Assembly (NCBI GenBank): GCA_007679095.1
Contig: VEFU01000016.1
Span: 1-48,186 of the forward strand
Origin: Paenibacillus bovis
GTDB lineage: Bacteria; Bacillota; Bacilli; Bacillales; Bacillaceae_C
DNA: 48,186 nucleotides
Reading direction: 5' to 3'
Shown: piece by piece, positions 9,330 through 18,568 of the stretch
Layout: each line of letters begins with the position of its first letter
Numbering within the stretch: position 1 is the stretch's first letter
Made by a program: the position numbers and the translations under genes
The notes under the pieces: generated by a model
Databases searched by the model: none
Seen by the model: the letters and a program-made list of their open reading frames with translations, nothing else
Told to the model about the DNA's origin: nothing

Positions 9330-10026
9330 ATTGTTAAATGTAACAAAGAAATATGGCACTGAATTCGCCTTGAACAATGTAGATCTTGAGTTAGTACCTG
9401 GTAAAATTTATGGGTTACTTGGGCCGAATGGGAGTGGGAAATCTACTACTTTAAAACTGATTACCGGTCTAGTCTATCCAAATAAAGGTAGTGTTACCGT
9501 CCAGGGGGAGTCTGTTACAAGAAAAATTAGTAGGAAGGTAGCCTACTTAACCGAGCTTGATATGTTTTATGATTCTTTCACTGTAGATAAAATGATAGCT
9601 TTTTATGCATCACAATTTCCAGACTTCAATGTAGAAAAGGCAAAATTACTTTTAATAGAAATGAAATTAACAGGAAGCAAAAAAATAAGACAGCTTTCGA
9701 AAGGGAACCGTGGCAGGTTAAAGCTTGTACTTACCTTGGCGCGGGAAGCCCCAATTATTTTATTAGATGAGCCATTTTCCGGTCTCGATCCGCTTGTAAG
9801 AGAATCCATCGTGAAAAGTTTACTTACATTTATTGATTTTGAAAAGCAGACAGTCATAATCGCTACCCATGAAATAGATGAGATTGAGGCGATATTAGAT
9901 GAGGTTATTGCAATTTATAACGGAGATATTATTGGAGCGGAAAATGTAGAAACAATTCGTGAGGAACAAGGTTATTCGGTATTAGAGTGGTTCAAAGCAA
10001 AAATGCAACAACAGGAGATGATATAA
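9319..10026 (+). CDS. yhcG: ABC transporter ATPase YhcG
   Basis: ATP-binding subunit of about 235 aa. Walker A is GPNGSGKST, Walker B IILLDEP and the H-loop ATHE. The Q-loop position reads YLTE rather than YLPQ, and the signature reads LSKGNRGR instead of LSGGQ, so it is a somewhat degenerate ATPase. GTG at 9319 is favoured because AGGTG at 9308-9312 is well placed; it overlaps the repressor stop by 11 bases. An alternative GTG is at 9310. Likely partner: YhcE. Confidence 0.84.
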   Translation: MTIKLLNVTKKYGTEFALNNVDLELVPGKIYGLLGPNGSGKSTTLKLITGLVYPNKGSVTVQGESVTRKISRKVAYLTELDMFYDSFTVDKMIAFYASQFPDFNVEKAKLLLIEMKLTGSKKIRQLSKGNRGRLKLVLTLAREAPIILLDEPFSGLDPLVRESIVKSLLTFIDFEKQTVIIATHEIDEIEAILDEVIAIYNGDIIGAENVETIREEQGYSVLEWFKAKMQQQEMI

Positions 10027-10027
10027 A

Positions 10028-10948
10028 ATGAAAACAGTTGTTGAGTTGAAAAATGTTACGAAGAAAATTGGTAAAAGGACTATCATTGATGACTTAAGTA
10101 TCAATATTGTAGAAGGCGAGGTTTTTGGTTTATTAGGACCAAATGGAGCTGGAAAAACAACAACGATAAGAATGGTAGTTGGATTAATCGGCATTACGTC
10201 AGGGGAAATATCTATTTGTGGAAAAAATGTTAAAAGTGAGTTTGAACAGGCGATTAGTAAGGTAGGTGCGATTGTAGAAAATCCTGAACTGTATAAATTC
10301 CTAACTGGATATCAAAATTTGATGCAAGTTGCCCGATTAACGAAAGGAATTACAAAAGAAAAAATAAATGAAGTTATCGAGCTTGTTGGACTAAAGGATA
10401 GAATTCACGACAAAGTAAAAACGTATTCTCTAGGTATGCGTCAACGTCTAGGGATTGCGCAAAGCTTATTACACGATCCGAAAGTACTTATTTTAGATGA
10501 ACCAACTAATGGCCTTGATCCTGCAGGTATAAGAGAGGTTCGTGATTACTTAAGAAGTCTTGCGAAGGAAAAAGGATTAGCTGTCATTGTTTCGAGTCAT
10601 TTACTGTCTGAAATGGAAATGATGTGCGACAGAATTGCGATTATCCAACAAGGAAAGTTAATTGATGTACAAGGAGTTCGAACAAGTGAGACTACGGATA
10701 AACGAATGTATAGTTTTCAAGTAAATGATGTAGAAAAAGCTCAACAAGTTCTTATTAAGAATGGATTTGCCGTACAACAGAACAATACGATCCTGGAGCT
10801 AGAGTTACAACATGAACAGGTACCAAAAATTATTAAACTTTTAGTAGATAAGAATCTCTTAATCTATGAAGTGAAAATGATTCAAAAATCACTAGAGGAT
10901 CGCTTTCTTGAAATTACTAGTGCAGGAGAGGTGAAGAAACATGCTTAA
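10028..10948 (+). CDS. yhcH: ABC transporter ATPase YhcH (bacitracin/BcrA-type)
   Basis: ATP-binding subunit of 306 aa. Walker A GPNGAGKTTT (near residue 40), Q-loop VGAIVENPELY, signature YSLGMRQRLG, Walker B VLILDEPTNGLDP and an H-loop SSHLLSEME are intact. The C-terminal extension of about 90 aa after the ATPase core is typical of BcrA-like drug or lantibiotic self-protection exporters. The ATG is one base after yhcG, and the stop overlaps yhcI by eight bases, so it most likely works with YhcI. Confidence 0.87.
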   Translation: MKTVVELKNVTKKIGKRTIIDDLSINIVEGEVFGLLGPNGAGKTTTIRMVVGLIGITSGEISICGKNVKSEFEQAISKVGAIVENPELYKFLTGYQNLMQVARLTKGITKEKINEVIELVGLKDRIHDKVKTYSLGMRQRLGIAQSLLHDPKVLILDEPTNGLDPAGIREVRDYLRSLAKEKGLAVIVSSHLLSEMEMMCDRIAIIQQGKLIDVQGVRTSETTDKRMYSFQVNDVEKAQQVLIKNGFAVQQNNTILELELQHEQVPKIIKLLVDKNLLIYEVKMIQKSLEDRFLEITSAGEVKKHA

Positions 10949-11900
10949 ATTAATACAAAATGAATGGGTAAAGATTTTTAAACAAATTAGTACCTTTATC
11001 ATGATTGGTCTTTTTGTATTGCTTATCATCGCTTCAGGTGCATTAGTAAAATACTTAGAATCAAAAGAGGAACCACAAGCGAACAATGACTGGAAGCAAG
11101 AATTAGCTGCAGCAAATGAGCAATCGAAACGAGATCTTGAAGAAATTCCAATGATAACACCTACGATGAAAGAATTTTTGATGAAAGATATTGCAATTAA
11201 TGAGTATCGAATTGAACACGATCTTCCACCTGAAACATCTAGTAATGTTTGGACATTTATCAGTGATTCTGGATCGATGATTGGTACAGTGGGGCTTATT
11301 GTTATTATTATTGCAGCTGGAATTGTAGCGAACGAATTCAGTTGGGGAACGGTAAAAATTTTACTTGTAAAACCATATAAACGTTGGAAAATACTGTTGG
11401 CAAAATATATGACTGTAATCTTATTTTTACTATTAATGCTCGGTGTATTATTCGTTAGCTCATCCATCGTTGGAGCCATTTTATTTGGGACAGGTGGAGA
11501 TGGAAGTAATATTCATTTAGCGTATAACAATGGCGTTGTCGAAGAGCAAAGTCTATTATTCTACCTTATTAAAACATATTTATTAAACTCACTAAGCGTG
11601 TTCTTACTTGCAACAATGGCATTCATGCTCTCAGCCGTATTCCGAGTAAGTGGACTTGCGATTGGGGTTTCCATCTTCCTTTTATTAATGGGTGGAACTG
11701 TCACGAATTTACTGGCAAGCAAATTTGAATGGGCAAAATACAGCTTATTTGCGAATACTAATTTAATGCAATATTTCGATGGTATACCAATGATAGAAGG
11801 GATGACCTTATCCTTCTCGATCACAATGATCTTCATTTATTTCGCCATTTTTCATTTGCTTGCGTTCCTGTTTTTTACAAAGAGGGATGTAGCAGCTTAA
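10941..11900 (+). CDS. yhcI: ABC transporter permease YhcI (ABC-2 type)
   Basis: Membrane subunit of 319 aa. One N-terminal membrane segment (about 18-38) is followed by an external soluble loop of about 60 aa and then five hydrophobic segments, the layout of ABC-2 permeases with an NEFSWGTVK motif near residue 130. Last gene of yhcEFGHI. With two ATPases and two membrane proteins, the cluster may form two transporters or one mixed complex. The substrate is not evident. Confidence 0.82.
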   Translation: MLKLIQNEWVKIFKQISTFIMIGLFVLLIIASGALVKYLESKEEPQANNDWKQELAAANEQSKRDLEEIPMITPTMKEFLMKDIAINEYRIEHDLPPETSSNVWTFISDSGSMIGTVGLIVIIIAAGIVANEFSWGTVKILLVKPYKRWKILLAKYMTVILFLLLMLGVLFVSSSIVGAILFGTGGDGSNIHLAYNNGVVEEQSLLFYLIKTYLLNSLSVFLLATMAFMLSAVFRVSGLAIGVSIFLLLMGGTVTNLLASKFEWAKYSLFANTNLMQYFDGIPMIEGMTLSFSITMIFIYFAIFHLLAFLFFTKRDVAA

Positions 11901-11918
11901 TCAGATATAGAAGCTAAG

Positions 11919-11952
11919 TTCGGACGATTTCTTCCTTCGTCCGAATTTTTTT
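11919..11952 (+). terminator. terminator of the yhcEFGHI cluster
   Basis: TTCGGACGA (11919-11927) pairs with TCGTCCGAA (11937-11945), followed by seven T residues. Confidence 0.9.
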
Positions 11953-11959
11953 GTTTATA

Positions 11960-11988
11960 TTGACTACTTATTACCTGTATGATAAAGT
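11960..11988 (+). promoter_or_regulatory. probable promoter of the histidine operon
   Basis: TTGACT (11960-11965), a 17-bp spacer and TAAAGT (11983-11988), about 65 bp before hisZ. The leader is too short for a T-box, and no run of His codons or attenuator hairpin is visible. Confidence 0.55.
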
Positions 11989-12052
11989 TATAGAAAATTC
12001 AGGAACGCTTTAGTTCGATAGAGTGATAATGTGATAAAGAGTTAGGAAGTGG

Positions 12053-13183
12053 ATGATGATGTTTTTGCCTGAAGGCAGTAGAGATGAGATGGGGTCAGTA
12101 GTTAATAAACGTTTTCATGTAATGGAAGTTTTCAGAAAGGTAGTATCTACAAGAGGATATCAACAAATTGCTACACCTTTATTGGAATATGCAACGACAT
12201 TTACAAACGAACATGTTGGAATGAAGCTGCAAGAAATGATGAAATGGTTTAATGCGAATGGAGATATTGAGGTCCTACGTCCAGATTGGACAATTGCAAT
12301 TGCTCGTGCATTGTCTACACAACCACAGGAACCACAGAAATATGCATACCAAGGATCTGTTTTTAAACTAAATACCCCTGGGGTTGAATTCCATCAAATC
12401 GGTATTGAGATGATACATATTCCAGATTTAATGGGAGAAAGTGAAAGTTTATTAATGGCGCAGACATTCTTGAAACAACTTGGTGTTGGAAGTTGTATTA
12501 TTGAGCTGGGCCATACAGATATATATGAAAGCCTTGCGCAAGAATTATCCTTGTCGACAATAGCGGCAGAAAATTTACGCCAAGCAATGCATGATAAAAA
12601 GAAAGATGAAGTGTATCAAATTGCTAAAGCCAATGGAAGTATTGAGACAGCGGAAGAACTTGCTGCGTTGGTAGATGCATTTGGTTCAATTGAAATTATC
12701 GCTGAATATGAGCATCGTTGGGAAAACAGAAAAGATCTCCTTGAGATTTTACAACATATTAAACAATTAGTTGCGATTTTACAGCAATCTGGAAGTGAAG
12801 ATATTTTAGTTGATTTAGGAAGGGTAAAAAATCAACCATATTACTCCGGAATGATGTTCAGAGGATTTTTACCGTCTTCTGGTGTAGTTTGTTTCTCAGG
12901 TGGGCGCTATGATCGCTTATATGAACAATTTGGTAATAGTGTTTCCGCAGTCGGCTTAGCTTTTGATGTCGATGTATTAGTGGATCAAGTACAAGATTCA
13001 GAACAAAAAGAGACGATTTGTATTATCGCAAGTCCGGAAACAATTTCTTATTCTGAACAAATAAGAAGTGAATTCCCAGAAGCGATTGTGGACGTACAAT
13101 CCGAACCTGTTGATCGAGAAAAATATGATAAAGTGTTGGAAATTGTGAATCGTAATGGAAAGTATGAGGTGGTGGAAAAATGA
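12053..13183 (+). CDS. hisZ: ATP phosphoribosyltransferase regulatory subunit HisZ
   Basis: A catalytically inactive histidyl-tRNA-synthetase paralogue that activates the short form of HisG (376 aa). Class II synthetase-like stretches are recognisable, including LEYATTF near residue 44, RPDWTIAIARAL near 83, FHQIGIEMI near 123 and GGRYDRLYEQFG near 285. Three ATG codons (12053, 12056, 12059) follow AGGAAG; the last has the best spacing, so the true start may be 12059. It overlaps hisG by four bases. First gene of the his operon. Confidence 0.93.
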   Translation: MMMFLPEGSRDEMGSVVNKRFHVMEVFRKVVSTRGYQQIATPLLEYATTFTNEHVGMKLQEMMKWFNANGDIEVLRPDWTIAIARALSTQPQEPQKYAYQGSVFKLNTPGVEFHQIGIEMIHIPDLMGESESLLMAQTFLKQLGVGSCIIELGHTDIYESLAQELSLSTIAAENLRQAMHDKKKDEVYQIAKANGSIETAEELAALVDAFGSIEIIAEYEHRWENRKDLLEILQHIKQLVAILQQSGSEDILVDLGRVKNQPYYSGMMFRGFLPSSGVVCFSGGRYDRLYEQFGNSVSAVGLAFDVDVLVDQVQDSEQKETICIIASPETISYSEQIRSEFPEAIVDVQSEPVDREKYDKVLEIVNRNGKYEVVEK

Positions 13184-13800
13184 AGCCAGTTATCGCCTTA
13201 ACAAAAGGAAGATTGGAAAAACAGTTTACAGAATTTCTTAAATCAAATGGCTATGATGTAGCTCCATTATTAGATAAAGGTAGAAGACTACAAGTAGAAA
13301 CAGATGATTTCTTTGCGGTTTTCGCTAAAGGGATTGATGTAACAACTTATGTAGAATATGGAATTGCCGATCTAGGAATAGTAGGTGCAGATATTTTATT
13401 AGAGGTTCAGCCGGATGTATTTGATCTACTACCGTTACCTTTTGGCAAATGCCGATTTGCTGTTGCTGGCCTTCCTTCTTCTGAAGTGAGCGGAGGTAAA
13501 CAACGAATTGCTACGAAATACCCGAATATCGCGACAAAGTATTTCCGCGAGCAAGGGAAATCAATCGACATCGTGAAACTAGAAGGATCTGTGGAATTAG
13601 CTCCTCTTTTAGGGTTAGCCGATGATATTGTAGATATTGTAGAAACTGGAAGTACATTGAAAGAAAATGGATTAATTGTGAAGGAAGAAATGTTTTCACT
13701 TTCAGCTAGATGTATCGCAAATCGTAATTCATTAAAACTGAAGAAATCAATTCTTGCACCAATTATCGATTCTTTCCGGATGGAGGAGGTTGCGAGATGA
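13180..13800 (+). CDS. hisG: ATP phosphoribosyltransferase, short form
   Basis: Catalyses the first step of histidine synthesis, joining PRPP and ATP. 206 aa marks the short form, which lacks the C-terminal ACT-like regulatory domain and needs HisZ, present next door. The phosphate/PRPP-binding loop DIVETGSTLKENGL lies near residues 152-165, and YGIADLGIVGAD near 59-70. Overlaps hisZ and hisD by four bases each. Confidence 0.96.
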   Translation: MKPVIALTKGRLEKQFTEFLKSNGYDVAPLLDKGRRLQVETDDFFAVFAKGIDVTTYVEYGIADLGIVGADILLEVQPDVFDLLPLPFGKCRFAVAGLPSSEVSGGKQRIATKYPNIATKYFREQGKSIDIVKLEGSVELAPLLGLADDIVDIVETGSTLKENGLIVKEEMFSLSARCIANRNSLKLKKSILAPIIDSFRMEEVAR

Positions 13801-15080
13801 TTCCTATTTTTACAGTGGAAAAGTTCACTGCAAATTTCACCTCCAGAAAAACAAAGAAGCAACCATTTGATGCTGAAGTACTTCAAACTGTACAGGAAGT
13901 AATTGAGAATGTGAGTACAAGAGGCGACGAAGCATTAAAGGAGTATACAGAGAAATTTGATGGTGGAGTTCCTGAAAATTGGGAAGTAACGGCAGGAGAA
14001 CGGAAAAAAGCTTGGGAGCAGGTATCCCCTGGAATTATCGAAGCTCTTAAAAAAGCTGCTGGAAATATCCGTAGTTTTCACTCGAAACAATTACAGCAAT
14101 CACGCATGATGGAATTATCTGATGACATTATTGCAGGACAATTATTCCGTCCCATTGCTCGTGTAGGTATTTACGTTCCAGGTGGTAAAGCTTGTTATCC
14201 ATCCACTGTATTAATGAACGCTATTCCAGCCGTATTAGCAGGAGTGAGTGAAATAATAATGGTAACACCTTCACGCGGCGGACAAGAAATTGCTCCAATT
14301 TTATCTGTAGCTGCAGATATTGCAGGTGTTCATAAGATTTATAAAATCGGAGGTAGCCAAGCGATTGCTGCACTCGCATATGGTACAGAAACAATTGAAC
14401 CAGTTGATAAAATCGTCGGACCTGGGAATGCCTATGTAGCTGCTGCTAAGTCATTAGTTTTTGGAGATGTTGGAATCGACATGATTGCGGGGCCTTCAGA
14501 AGTAGCCATCATTGCTGACGAAACTGCTAATCCTGCCTTCATCGCTGCTGATTTACTGGCACAGGCGGAGCATGATGAAAAAGCCCGAGCATTTCTGTTT
14601 ACAACTTCTGAAACAATCTTAGAAGAAACAATCGTTGAAGTGGAAAAACAATGTGCACAATTACCACGGAAAGATATCGCATCTGTTTCCTTGAAGAACG
14701 AAGGTGCCGCGGTTGTTGTAGAAAGTATCGAAGAGGCATTTGCACTATCCAATGCACTTGCGCCTGAACACTTGGAAATTCAAGTAGAAAATGCGTTAGC
14801 ACAATTAAGTAAGGTGAAAAATGCAGGTTCGGTATTCATCGGAAACTATACACCTGAACCCGTTGGTGATTATTTTGCTGGTCCAAACCACGTATTACCT
14901 ACAGTTGGTACAGCACGATTTTCATCAGGTTTATCTGTGGATGATTTTATTAAGAAAACAACGTATGTGTCTTATTCGGAAAAAGCATTGCGAAATGCTG
15001 CACCGTATATCGAGGCAATTGCGGAAGAGGAACAATTATCAGGGCATGCAAGATCGGTAAAAGTAAGAGTGAGTAAGTAG
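13797..15080 (+). CDS. hisD: histidinol dehydrogenase
   Basis: Zinc enzyme that oxidises L-histidinol to L-histidine in two NAD-dependent steps, the last steps of the pathway. 427 aa, the usual length. Visible landmarks: the substrate/NAD region YVPGGKACYPS near 123, GPGNAYVA near 209, the zinc-site segment LLAQAEHDEKA near 256 and GPNHVLPT near 362. It overlaps hisG by four bases. Confidence 0.97.
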   Translation: MIPIFTVEKFTANFTSRKTKKQPFDAEVLQTVQEVIENVSTRGDEALKEYTEKFDGGVPENWEVTAGERKKAWEQVSPGIIEALKKAAGNIRSFHSKQLQQSRMMELSDDIIAGQLFRPIARVGIYVPGGKACYPSTVLMNAIPAVLAGVSEIIMVTPSRGGQEIAPILSVAADIAGVHKIYKIGGSQAIAALAYGTETIEPVDKIVGPGNAYVAAAKSLVFGDVGIDMIAGPSEVAIIADETANPAFIAADLLAQAEHDEKARAFLFTTSETILEETIVEVEKQCAQLPRKDIASVSLKNEGAAVVVESIEEAFALSNALAPEHLEIQVENALAQLSKVKNAGSVFIGNYTPEPVGDYFAGPNHVLPTVGTARFSSGLSVDDFIKKTTYVSYSEKALRNAAPYIEAIAEEEQLSGHARSVKVRVSK

Positions 15081-15104
15081 TGTTGGTGAATGGGAGGATT
15101 TGTA

Positions 15105-15692
15105 ATGCGTGTTGCATCGAATAAACGAGAAACAAGAGAAACAAAAATTGAACTAGAATGTCGTCTAGATGATCCGTCAATAGTGGAAATTCAGACGGGA
15201 GTAGGTTTTTTTGACCATATGCTTGAAGCATTTGCAAGACATGGCCGCATTGGACTTTCATTAAAAGTAGACGGTGATTTACATATTGATAGCCATCATA
15301 CTGTGGAAGATGCCGGCATTGTACTCGGAAAAGCAATTAGAGAAGCGCTTGGAGATAAAGTAGGAATCGTTCGATACGGCTCATCTTATGTTCCAATGGA
15401 TGAAGCATTAGCATTTGCAGCAATTGATATTAGTGGGCGCCCATTTTTACATTTTGAAGGAGAGTTTCAAACTCAGTCATTAGGAAACTTTGATACGGAG
15501 TTAGTGAAAGAATTTTTCCGTGCATTTGCCTTTAATGCTGGAATAACCCTTCATGCACGTGTGTTATATGGAGAAAATACGCATCATAAAATCGAAGCAT
15601 TATTCAAAGCATTAGGTCGCGCACTTGCAGAAGCAGTTCGAATCGATCCTAATATTAAAGGTGTTAACTCTACTAAAGGAATGTTGGAGTAA
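15105..15692 (+). CDS. hisB: imidazoleglycerol-phosphate dehydratase
   Basis: Dehydrates imidazole-glycerol phosphate to imidazole-acetol phosphate. 195 aa when read from ATG 15105, which follows GGGAGG with a 7-base gap; an in-frame ATG at 15090 would include the ribosome site. Metal-binding motifs [25 protein letters not shown] and [14 protein letters not shown] are all present. The next genes in a Bacillus his operon should be hisH and hisA; here a repeat element follows instead. Confidence 0.95.
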   Translation: MRVASNKRETRETKIELECRLDDPSIVEIQTGVGFFDHMLEAFARHGRIGLSLKVDGDLHIDSHHTVEDAGIVLGKAIREALGDKVGIVRYGSSYVPMDEALAFAAIDISGRPFLHFEGEFQTQSLGNFDTELVKEFFRAFAFNAGITLHARVLYGENTHHKIEALFKALGRALAEAVRIDPNIKGVNSTKGMLE

Positions 15693-15762
15693 TTATAGAT
15701 AATAATGCATCATTTTCTAATAAATTGGCTTTGCTGAGATTAATTAAAGATTTCACACAGTG

Positions 15763-15888
15763 TTGATTGTAGCGGAAGGGGCGAGACTCCTGCGGGATGA
15801 ACGGTAGCCGGGAGACCCCACAGGCGTTTAAGCGCCGAGGAGGCTCCCGAACCGCCCGCGGAAAGCGAGCCCCTGTAGCGGAAATCAA
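15763..15888. repeat. GC-rich palindromic Bacillaceae-type repeat in the hisB-hisF gap
   Basis: A 126-bp element bounded by TTGATT (15763) and AATCAA (15888), GC-rich in an AT-rich chromosome. It contains internal self-complementary blocks such as GGCGTTTAAGCGCC, and GGGGCGAG near the left end mirrors GAGCCCC near the right. I recall closely similar elements (GCGAGACTCCTGCGGG, GCGGAAAGCGAGC) as frequent dispersed repeats in Bacillus-group genomes, from memory only. The surrounding hisB-hisF gap is 236 bp and holds no gene; the 70 bp before the element are AT-rich. Confidence 0.8.
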
Positions 15889-15928
15889 GCTACATTAGAA
15901 CAAAAAAATTCAAAGAGGTGAAAACACA

Positions 15929-16690
15929 ATGACGGCAAAGAAAATTATACCGTGTTTGGATGTAAAAGACGGAAAAGTAGTGAAAGGAATTAATTTTGAG
16001 GGGATGCGCGAAATGGGAGATCCTGTTGCTATGGCAAAAGCCTATAGTGATAATGGCGCAGATGAACTTGTATTTCTAGACATTTCCGCTACAACAGAAG
16101 GTCGCGACACAATGGTAGACGTTGTGAAACAAGTAGCAGCACAAGTGAATGTTCCTTTTACAGTCGGTGGTGGCATTCGAACTGTGGACGATATTGCTAG
16201 AATTCTAGATGCAGGAGCTGACAAAGTGGGGATTAATTCTGCAGCTGTAGCTCGTCCAGAACTAATTAAAGAGGCAGCTGAAAAGTTTGGTTCTGAACGA
16301 ATCGTAGCAGCCGTTGATGCTAAATTATTCCCAGATGGGACATGGCGTGTCATGACTCATGGTGGGCTGAAAGATGCTGGAATTGATGCCATAGAATGGT
16401 CGAAGCAGTTAGAACAATTGGGAGCGGGCTCTTTACTACCAACTAGTGTTGACCGTGATGGTGTTAAGGATGGCTACGATTTGGAATTAACGAAAGCAAT
16501 TGTAGAGGCTGTGAACATTCCAGTTATCGCATCTGGCGGTTGTGGTAATGCAGAACATATTGTGGAAGTTTTTGAGAAAACAAATGTAGACGCTGCTCTC
16601 GCTGCATCTATTTTTCACGAAAATTCAGTAAGCATCCAAGAGGTAAAAGAGCTTTGCCGAAATAGAGGAGTGAATGTAAGTGAAGCCTGA
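15929..16690 (+). CDS. hisF: imidazole glycerol phosphate synthase cyclase subunit
   Basis: Cyclase half of IGP synthase, which uses ammonia from the HisH glutaminase to make IGP and AICAR. A (beta/alpha)8 barrel of 253 aa. Catalytic Asp residues are in CLDVKDG (Asp11) and AAVDAK (Asp130 region). One oddity: the usual GAGEILLTS reads GAGSLLPTS, so the glutamate that in the Thermotoga enzyme (E167) belongs to the ammonia-channel gate is Ser. The partner hisH is absent from the operon. Preceded by GAGGTG; overlaps hisIE. Confidence 0.93.
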   Translation: MTAKKIIPCLDVKDGKVVKGINFEGMREMGDPVAMAKAYSDNGADELVFLDISATTEGRDTMVDVVKQVAAQVNVPFTVGGGIRTVDDIARILDAGADKVGINSAAVARPELIKEAAEKFGSERIVAAVDAKLFPDGTWRVMTHGGLKDAGIDAIEWSKQLEQLGAGSLLPTSVDRDGVKDGYDLELTKAIVEAVNIPVIASGGCGNAEHIVEVFEKTNVDAALAASIFHENSVSIQEVKELCRNRGVNVSEA

Positions 16691-17336
16691 TTTTTCAAAA
16701 GGTCTCATTCCAGCCGTTGTTGTAGATGATAAAAATGGCGAGGTACTAATGCTCGCTTATATGGATGAGACAGCGTATGAACGTACATTAGAAACAAAAG
16801 AAACATGGTTCTATTCACGCTCTCGGAAAGAGTACTGGAACAAAGGTGCAACCTCTGGTAACAAACAAATCGTAAAGTCCATTGCACTAGATTGTGATGG
16901 TGATTCTTTATTAGTTCGTGTCGAGCCGCTAGGGCCAGCCTGTCATACTGGGGAAACATCTTGCTTCTACAACACAATTTTGGAAACAGAAGATGCAGCC
17001 CAAGAGGAAGACACAATCATATATCATGACCTAATGAGTGAAATTGTCGATCGCAAACAAACACCTGTAGAAGGTTCATACACCACTTACTTATTTGAAA
17101 AAGGTACCGACAAAATTGCTAAGAAATTAATAGAAGAAGCCGGTGAAGTAATCATTGCCGCTAAAAACAAGGATACAGATGAACTTGTATATGAAACGAG
17201 TGATTTACTATACCACTGCCTCGTTCTGTTAGCAGACCAAGGGGTAGACTTAGCAGATGTTGAAGCCGAATTGAGAAAAAGATCAAGCAAAAAAGGTAAT
17301 GCAAAGAAAGAACGTCAAGAAATAGAGAATTGGTAA
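16680..17336 (+). CDS. hisIE: bifunctional phosphoribosyl-AMP cyclohydrolase / phosphoribosyl-ATP pyrophosphatase
   Basis: Carries out the second and third steps of histidine synthesis. 218 aa: the N-terminal HisI domain (about 1-110) has the metal and substrate motifs [14 protein letters not shown] and [12 protein letters not shown]. The C-terminal HisE domain (about 120-205) has the [11 protein letters not shown] helix and [12 protein letters not shown] at 16680 follows GAGGAG and overlaps hisF by 11 bases. Last gene of the operon, followed by a strong terminator. Confidence 0.95.
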   Translation: MKPDFSKGLIPAVVVDDKNGEVLMLAYMDETAYERTLETKETWFYSRSRKEYWNKGATSGNKQIVKSIALDCDGDSLLVRVEPLGPACHTGETSCFYNTILETEDAAQEEDTIIYHDLMSEIVDRKQTPVEGSYTTYLFEKGTDKIAKKLIEEAGEVIIAAKNKDTDELVYETSDLLYHCLVLLADQGVDLADVEAELRKRSSKKGNAKKERQEIENW

Positions 17337-17341
17337 GGTCA

Positions 17342-17382
17342 AGCAAGTGGGCGAATATACAAATCGCTTACTTGCTTTTTTT
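17342..17382 (+). terminator. terminator of the histidine operon
   Basis: AGCAAGTGGGCGA (17342-17354) pairs with TCGCTTACTTGCT (17364-17376) with one mismatched pair, then seven T residues in a row. Confidence 0.9.
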
Positions 17383-17474
17383 ATTTAAGAGGGAATATCT
17401 TTGGAGTTAGTGTGACTGTTATAAATGAGAAAACTGTTAAGTCGGGAATGCGAGAAGGATGTTGTGTACCCGCT

Positions 17475-18400
17475 GTGGAGGTTGTCACGCTGGGAGCGGT
17501 TGCGTAGCTACTTGATGGGAAAAACCGTGTATGTGGTCACATTGGAGGTTGTATCGTTCCCACTTCGGAGGAAAAGTGTAGGAGGTGGTCACGTTGGAAG
17601 CTTTATCATGCCCACTTGGCGAAAAAAGTGGCAGAGGTGGTCACATTGGAAGCTGCCTCGTGCCCGCTTAGGAGGAAAAAGTGTCGGAGGTGGTCACGAT
17701 GAAGGCTGTATCGTGCCCGCTTAGGAGGAAAAGTGTCGGAGGCGGTCACGATGAAGGCTCTATCATGCCCACTTGAGATGAAAAAAGGCAGAGGCGGTTA
17801 CGATGAAGGCTCCATCGGTTCCCACTTAAGAGGAAAAGTGTCGGAGGCGGTCACGATGAAGGCTCCATCATGCCCACTTGAGATGAAAAAAGGCAGAGGC
17901 GGTTACGATGAAGGCTCCATCGTGCCCACTAAGGAGGAAAAGTGGTAGAGTTGGTCACGATGAAGGCTCCATCATGCCCACTTGAGATGAAAAAAGGCAG
18001 AGGCGGTTACGATGAAGGCTCCATCGTTCCCACTTAAGAGGAAAAGTGATAGAGGTGGTCACAATGGAAGGTGCATCGTGCCCACTTGATGGAAAATAGG
18101 TATAGTCCGGTCACGCAAGAGGTTCCCGCGTGCCCTCTAGCTAGGAAAAACGACAGAAGTGGTCACATTGAATGCCACAGCATTCCCTCTTAATGAAGAA
18201 AATGCTTAAGGAGGTAACGTTGAACGTTGTATCGTGCCCACTTAAGAGGGAAAAGTAGTGTAGTCGGTCATGATGATGCCCTCTTAACAGAAATATAAGA
18301 AGACTAGGTCACGCAAGAATCTCCATTGTGCCCTCTAACAAGTAAAAGCAATGGAAGAGGGCACGGAGGAAATCCCCCATACCCTCTTCACAAAAAATGG
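17475..18400. repeat. tandem array 3, 52-bp period, about 18 units, family A
   Basis: The anchor GTCAC (variants GTTAC, GTAAC, GTCAT, GGCAC) occurs at 17484, 17536, 17588, 17640, 17693, 17745, 17797, 17850, 17902, 17954, 18006, 18058, 18110, 18162, 18214, 18267, 18308 and 18360. Of 17 steps 13 are 52, three are 53 and one is 41. A typical unit carries GGTCACGATG, a 7-base loop and CATCGTGCCC, then a GGAAAAGTG-type linker. Central units are most alike and edge units decayed. It occupies the whole gap between the his terminator and the next promoter. Open frames inside are chance. Confidence 0.93.
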
Positions 18401-18479
18401 GAAACCGATGTAATGTTCTACCTGTCCCTTCAGAATGTTATATATTTCGACATAAAATTCACAATTCACATAAAAATAC

Positions 18480-18509
18480 TTGGACATAAAACAGAAATAG
18501 GCGTATAAT
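18480..18509 (+). promoter_or_regulatory. promoter of the trans-sulfuration enzyme gene
   Basis: TTGGAC (18480-18485), 18-bp spacer, perfect TATAAT (18504-18509), about 60 bp before the start codon. AATTCT and AGAATT form a short dyad just downstream, a possible operator. No S-box leader is present here. Confidence 0.7.
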
Positions 18510-18568
18510 CGCAATTATAATTCTTTTCGAAAAAACTAGAATTCGGCAATTAGGAGAGTGACATAAAG

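Noticed and set aside
15763-15888. Insertion sequence remnant in the his operon
   Set aside because: There is no transposase fragment or clear target-site duplication; palindromic structure fits a small non-coding repeat better.
17425-17948. Open frames within array 3 and array 1 as repeat proteins
   Set aside because: The 52-bp period is not a multiple of three, so the same DNA unit is read in different frames; there is no ribosome site and the peptides look unnatural.
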